NCBI RefSeq assembly: GCF_000376225.1
Contig: NZ_AQXL01000134.1
Span: 62,001 to 126,000, forward strand
Direction of reading: 5' to 3'
Length of the DNA stretch: 64,000 nucleotides
Origin: Effusibacillus pohliae DSM 22757
GTDB taxonomy: Bacteria; Bacillota; Bacilli; Tumebacillales; Effusibacillaceae
Positions 61,217 through 64,000 of this stretch are shown piece after piece. The notes under the pieces were generated by a model. The model had not been told where the DNA came from. It did no database searches and was given only the letters and a program-made list of their open reading frames with translations. A program made the position numbers and the translations under genes. Within the stretch, counting starts at the first letter, position 1, and every line of letters begins with the position of its first letter.

Positions 61217-62491
61217 ATGCGCATTTTACATACGGCCGATTGGCATTTCGGCAAAACGATCGAAGGGCGGGACCGCCTTCCGGAACAAGCGCAGTTTGTG
61301 GAAGAGCTTTGCGACATCTGCGAACGGGAAGCGGTCGATCTGGTCCTGATGGCAGGCGATGTTTTTCAGACGCCGAATCCCAGCGCCGCCGCGGAAGAAC
61401 TGTTTTATTACGCGATCGACCGGTTATCCGCAAACGGAACGCGGGGCCTGGTGATCATCGCGGGCAATCATGACAACCCAGACCGGCTGGTGGCCCCGGC
61501 TCCGTTGGCGGCTCGCAACGGGATCGTTTTAATTGGACGCCCGAAGGATGAGATCCATTTTTCCGCAAATCCTTCCGGGAGCCCTGTTGCGAATCGTGTC
61601 AAAGTAGTGCAAGCGGGATACTCCTGGCTGGAACTCGCCATCCCCGCTTGCGGGGAGACGGCTGTGATCGCGGCGCTGCCCTATCCCTCCGAGGCACGCC
61701 TGCGGGAACTTCTGTCGCAAAGCACGGATGATCCGGAGATGCGAAAAGCGTACAATGGGCAGATCGCTCACATCTTTCAGCAGCTTGCCGCCCATTACCG
61801 ACCAGATACGATCAATCTGGCGATGAGCCATTTGTACGTACAGGGAGGGGAAATGTCCGATTCCGAACATCAAATTCAAGTAGGGGGAGCTTATTCGGTC
61901 GACCCGCAATGTTTCCCAAGGTCGGCTCAATACGTGGCGCTTGGGCACTTGCACCGGCCGCAGGCCGTGCCCGGCTCGCCGGTTCCGGCCCGCTACTCGG
62001 GATCGCCGCTGGCGTACAGCTTCTCGGAATCGAATCACAAAAAATCGGTCGTCCTGCTCGAAGCAAGCCCCAGCCAGGCCGTCCGCATTCAGGAAATCCC
62101 CCTGTCTTCAGGCAGACCGCTGGTCAAATGGATCGCGAACGAGGGCTTGCCGCAGGCGCTGCAATGGGCGGAAGAAGGGCGCGCCGCAAACGCATGGATC
62201 GACTTGACGATCCATACCGACGCGGTTTTGACCATGGAAGAGATCGCAACGTTGCGCCGGATGCACGATGGAATCGTCACCATTCGGCCTGTTTTGCCTG
62301 AGATGGACCAGCAGCTGTCGAAACAGGAGTTGAGCTCCCTGCCGCTCGACCAGTTATTCATCCGTTATTTTGAGCGGCAAAAGGGTGGGGCCAAACCGGA
62401 TGACGAGTTGGTCAAGCTGTTTCTGGAACTGGCAATGGACGAGGCGGACACAGAGGACGCAGGGAACGAAGGGGAGGATATGGCGGGATGA
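61217..62491 (+). CDS. sbcD: Exonuclease SbcD (Mre11-like nuclease subunit)
   Basis: SbcD is the metallophosphoesterase nuclease of the SbcCD complex that opens hairpins and trims DNA ends. The 424 residues show the five phosphoesterase motifs: LHTADWHFGK, MAGDVFQTPN, IIAGNHDNPD, a His in AMSHLYVQGG and ALGHLHRPQ. A capping domain and an acidic C-terminal tail follow. The ATG at 61217 follows GAGGGGG. It overlaps sbcC by four bases. Confidence 0.95.
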   Translation: MRILHTADWHFGKTIEGRDRLPEQAQFVEELCDICEREAVDLVLMAGDVFQTPNPSAAAEELFYYAIDRLSANGTRGLVIIAGNHDNPDRLVAPAPLAARNGIVLIGRPKDEIHFSANPSGSPVANRVKVVQAGYSWLELAIPACGETAVIAALPYPSEARLRELLSQSTDDPEMRKAYNGQIAHIFQQLAAHYRPDTINLAMSHLYVQGGEMSDSEHQIQVGGAYSVDPQCFPRSAQYVALGHLHRPQAVPGSPVPARYSGSPLAYSFSESNHKKSVVLLEASPSQAVRIQEIPLSSGRPLVKWIANEGLPQALQWAEEGRAANAWIDLTIHTDAVLTMEEIATLRRMHDGIVTIRPVLPEMDQQLSKQELSSLPLDQLFIRYFERQKGGAKPDDELVKLFLELAMDEADTEDAGNEGEDMAG

Positions 62492-64000
62492 GACCGATTT
62501 GGCTGACGATCCATGGGCTACACAGTTTCCGGGAAAAACAGACGATTCGCTTTGACGAATTGTCGGATGCGGGCGTTTTCGGGATTTTTGGACCGACCGG
62601 GAGCGGCAAGTCGACGATTCTCGACGCGATCACCCTGGCGCTTTACGGATCGGTCGGACGGGCGAAAAACGGCACGCAGGGAATCCTCAACCACGCGGAA
62701 AAGAGCCTTTCCGTTTCGTTTCAATTCCAGATCGGAAGCGGGGCGGACAGAAGAACCTACCGGGTCGACCGGCGTTATGACAGAAACAGGGACGTGACGG
62801 TCAAGAATGTTCTCAGCCGTCTGATCGAAGTGGACGCGAACGGCGAACCGCTTGCCGTGATCGCCGAAAAAGACAGAGAGGTCACCCAGTGCATCCAGGA
62901 GTTAATCGGTTTGCAGGAAGGCGATTTTTCGAAAGCGGTTGTTTTGCCCCAGGGAAAATTTGCCGAGTTTCTGCGCCTCGCCGGCCGAGACAGACGCCAG
63001 ATGCTGCAGCGCCTGTTTGGCCTGGAGCGATATGGAAGCCAGCTGACGGACAAGTTACATCAACTGTTTCAAACTGTGGACCAGCGGCACAAAAATGTAA
63101 TCGAAATACAAAAGGTGCTCGGCGACTGCTCGCAGGAAGCATTGAAGCAAGCGGAGTCTGCGCTGCAAGCGGCCGTCAGGAACGAAACGGCGGCTGACCG
63201 CGAGTTGGCGGAAGCAAGACAGCGATACGAGGAAACGAAGCAGTTGGTCGACTGGCAAACGCAATTGCACGCAACCAATCAACAAATCGCCGAGCATCAG
63301 GCGATGGAACCACAGATCGGTCGATTGGCGGAAAAAATCCGGAAATCCGAACAGGCGGAAAAGGTGCTGCCATACTTGGTCCGGTTGGAATCGACCCGCG
63401 AACAGGAGCAAGCCCGTCGGGCAGAGGTGGAGCAGCTGCGCGATCTGGTACAGACACTCCGGTCCGAAACCCGGGCGGCGCTGGAACGTTTCGAAACTGC
63501 GAAACGGGAACGACAGGATCGGGAACCGGCCCTGATCAGGCAGCAATCGCAACTGGAAACGGCTGTCGAGTTGGAGAGGGAGATCCGAATTTTGACCGGC
63601 AAAGTTGACGATCTGCAAAGCCGGCTGGACCAAATGCAGGCGGAACATGAACTGGCCAAGGCTTCGATGGAGGATCTGACACGCCAACAGGAATCGATCC
63701 GGGCAGCCGTTCAGACGGAAAAAGAGATTCTCGAACAAAACCGGGTCACACCCGCATACAGGGCCCTGGTGCAGGAGACTCTCAGGAAATACGAAGCCTA
63801 TCGGTCCGCCCTCAATGAAGCGGAGGCAGCCGAACGGGAATTGATGAAACGTGTCAAGGAGCTGGAAACCTGCGAAACAGAACTGGCGGACATGCGGATT
63901 CGACTCGAACAAGTAACGGCCGAACTGGAAGAACAGCAGCGGCGGATCAATGAATTGGCCAATGACTGCCCCGCCGACGAGGAGATCCTATCCCAGCTTG
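62488..64000 (+). CDS. sbcC: Exonuclease SbcC (Rad50-like ATPase), N-terminal half (runs off window)
   Basis: This is the SMC-like partner of SbcD. The first 504 codons are present. Walker A GPTGSGKSTILDAI lies near residue 33, then the LPQGKFAEFL segment with the Q-loop region near residue 155. From about residue 190 a long, charged coiled coil continues to the window end. It starts with ATGA overlap after sbcD. The zinc-hook and C-terminal Walker B lie to the right of the window. Confidence 0.94.
   Translation, partial: MRPIWLTIHGLHSFREKQTIRFDELSDAGVFGIFGPTGSGKSTILDAITLALYGSVGRAKNGTQGILNHAEKSLSVSFQFQIGSGADRRTYRVDRRYDRNRDVTVKNVLSRLIEVDANGEPLAVIAEKDREVTQCIQELIGLQEGDFSKAVVLPQGKFAEFLRLAGRDRRQMLQRLFGLERYGSQLTDKLHQLFQTVDQRHKNVIEIQKVLGDCSQEALKQAESALQAAVRNETAADRELAEARQRYEETKQLVDWQTQLHATNQQIAEHQAMEPQIGRLAEKIRKSEQAEKVLPYLVRLESTREQEQARRAEVEQLRDLVQTLRSETRAALERFETAKRERQDREPALIRQQSQLETAVELEREIRILTGKVDDLQSRLDQMQAEHELAKASMEDLTRQQESIRAAVQTEKEILEQNRVTPAYRALVQETLRKYEAYRSALNEAEAAERELMKRVKELETCETELADMRIRLEQVTAELEEQQRRINELANDCPADEEILSQL

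Overview
The window looks like a chromosomal core segment of an endospore-forming, GC-rich member of the Bacillota, closest in style to Alicyclobacillaceae-type Bacillales. Reasons: sporulation genes (ylbJ, spoIIP), a B. subtilis-like order ypjD-dapB-mgsA-cca-birA-panBCD-dinG and ypmA-ypmB-asnS, GltC divergent from glutamate synthase, frequent GTG/TTG starts behind strong GGAGG sites, and tRNAs with encoded CCA. Genus cannot be fixed from the sequence alone. Nearly everything outside a few intergenic stretches is protein-coding; I see no insertion sequence, prophage or CRISPR array.

Layout. 1-4.0 kb: membrane proteins (DedA, YkvI-like, UppP, YlbJ) and a small 54-bp tandem repeat. 4.1-15.1 kb: a housekeeping run covering diaminopimelate, methylglyoxal, tRNA CCA addition, biotin ligase/repressor, pantothenate, a TPR protein and DinG. 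15.3-21.2 kb: rex, then a split LigD system in which the ligase and the polymerase/primase are separate genes, with a lipase-like hydrolase, an EEP phosphatase and an alkaline-phosphatase-like protein between them. Forespore-type promoter motifs suggest spore expression. 21.4-25.3 kb: a four-gene MTA salvage operon (phosphorylase, MtnA, class II aldolase, deaminase) that forms a deaminase-first DHAP shunt. 25.4-32.3 kb: a new small minus-strand gene, ypmA, ypmB, a compact FtsH-like protease with a membrane partner, asnS, and a DnaB/DnaD-like plus DnaI helicase-loader pair.

32.4-42.3 kb: a TetR regulator with an SDR, then an operon of two MaoC dehydratases, an SDR, an acyl-CoA ligase and a complete Liv-type ABC importer. 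The same TetR-type operator is visible at both promoters, so this looks like uptake and activation/processing of a carboxylic acid. 42.4-50.2 kb: an ANT(4')-like nucleotidyltransferase, a DUF3055 protein, an M50 protease, tRNA-Lys/Ile, spoIIP, CopCD, and a Zur-boxed TIGR03943/DUF318 permease pair. 50.3-56.0 kb: gltC and an unusually solitary gltB. 56.3-57.0 kb: a six-tRNA cluster (Leu, Leu, Pro, Phe, Thr, Tyr). 57.0-64.0 kb: two rRNA-modification enzymes, mntH under two MntR boxes, and sbcD-sbcC (sbcC cut by the window end).

The strongest discoveries are regulatory and small-scale: the TetR operator pair, the Zur and MntR boxes, forespore-like promoters around the split LigD cluster, two candidate micro-genes, a UppP C-terminal remnant, and a purine-specificity residue that fits the MTA deaminase.
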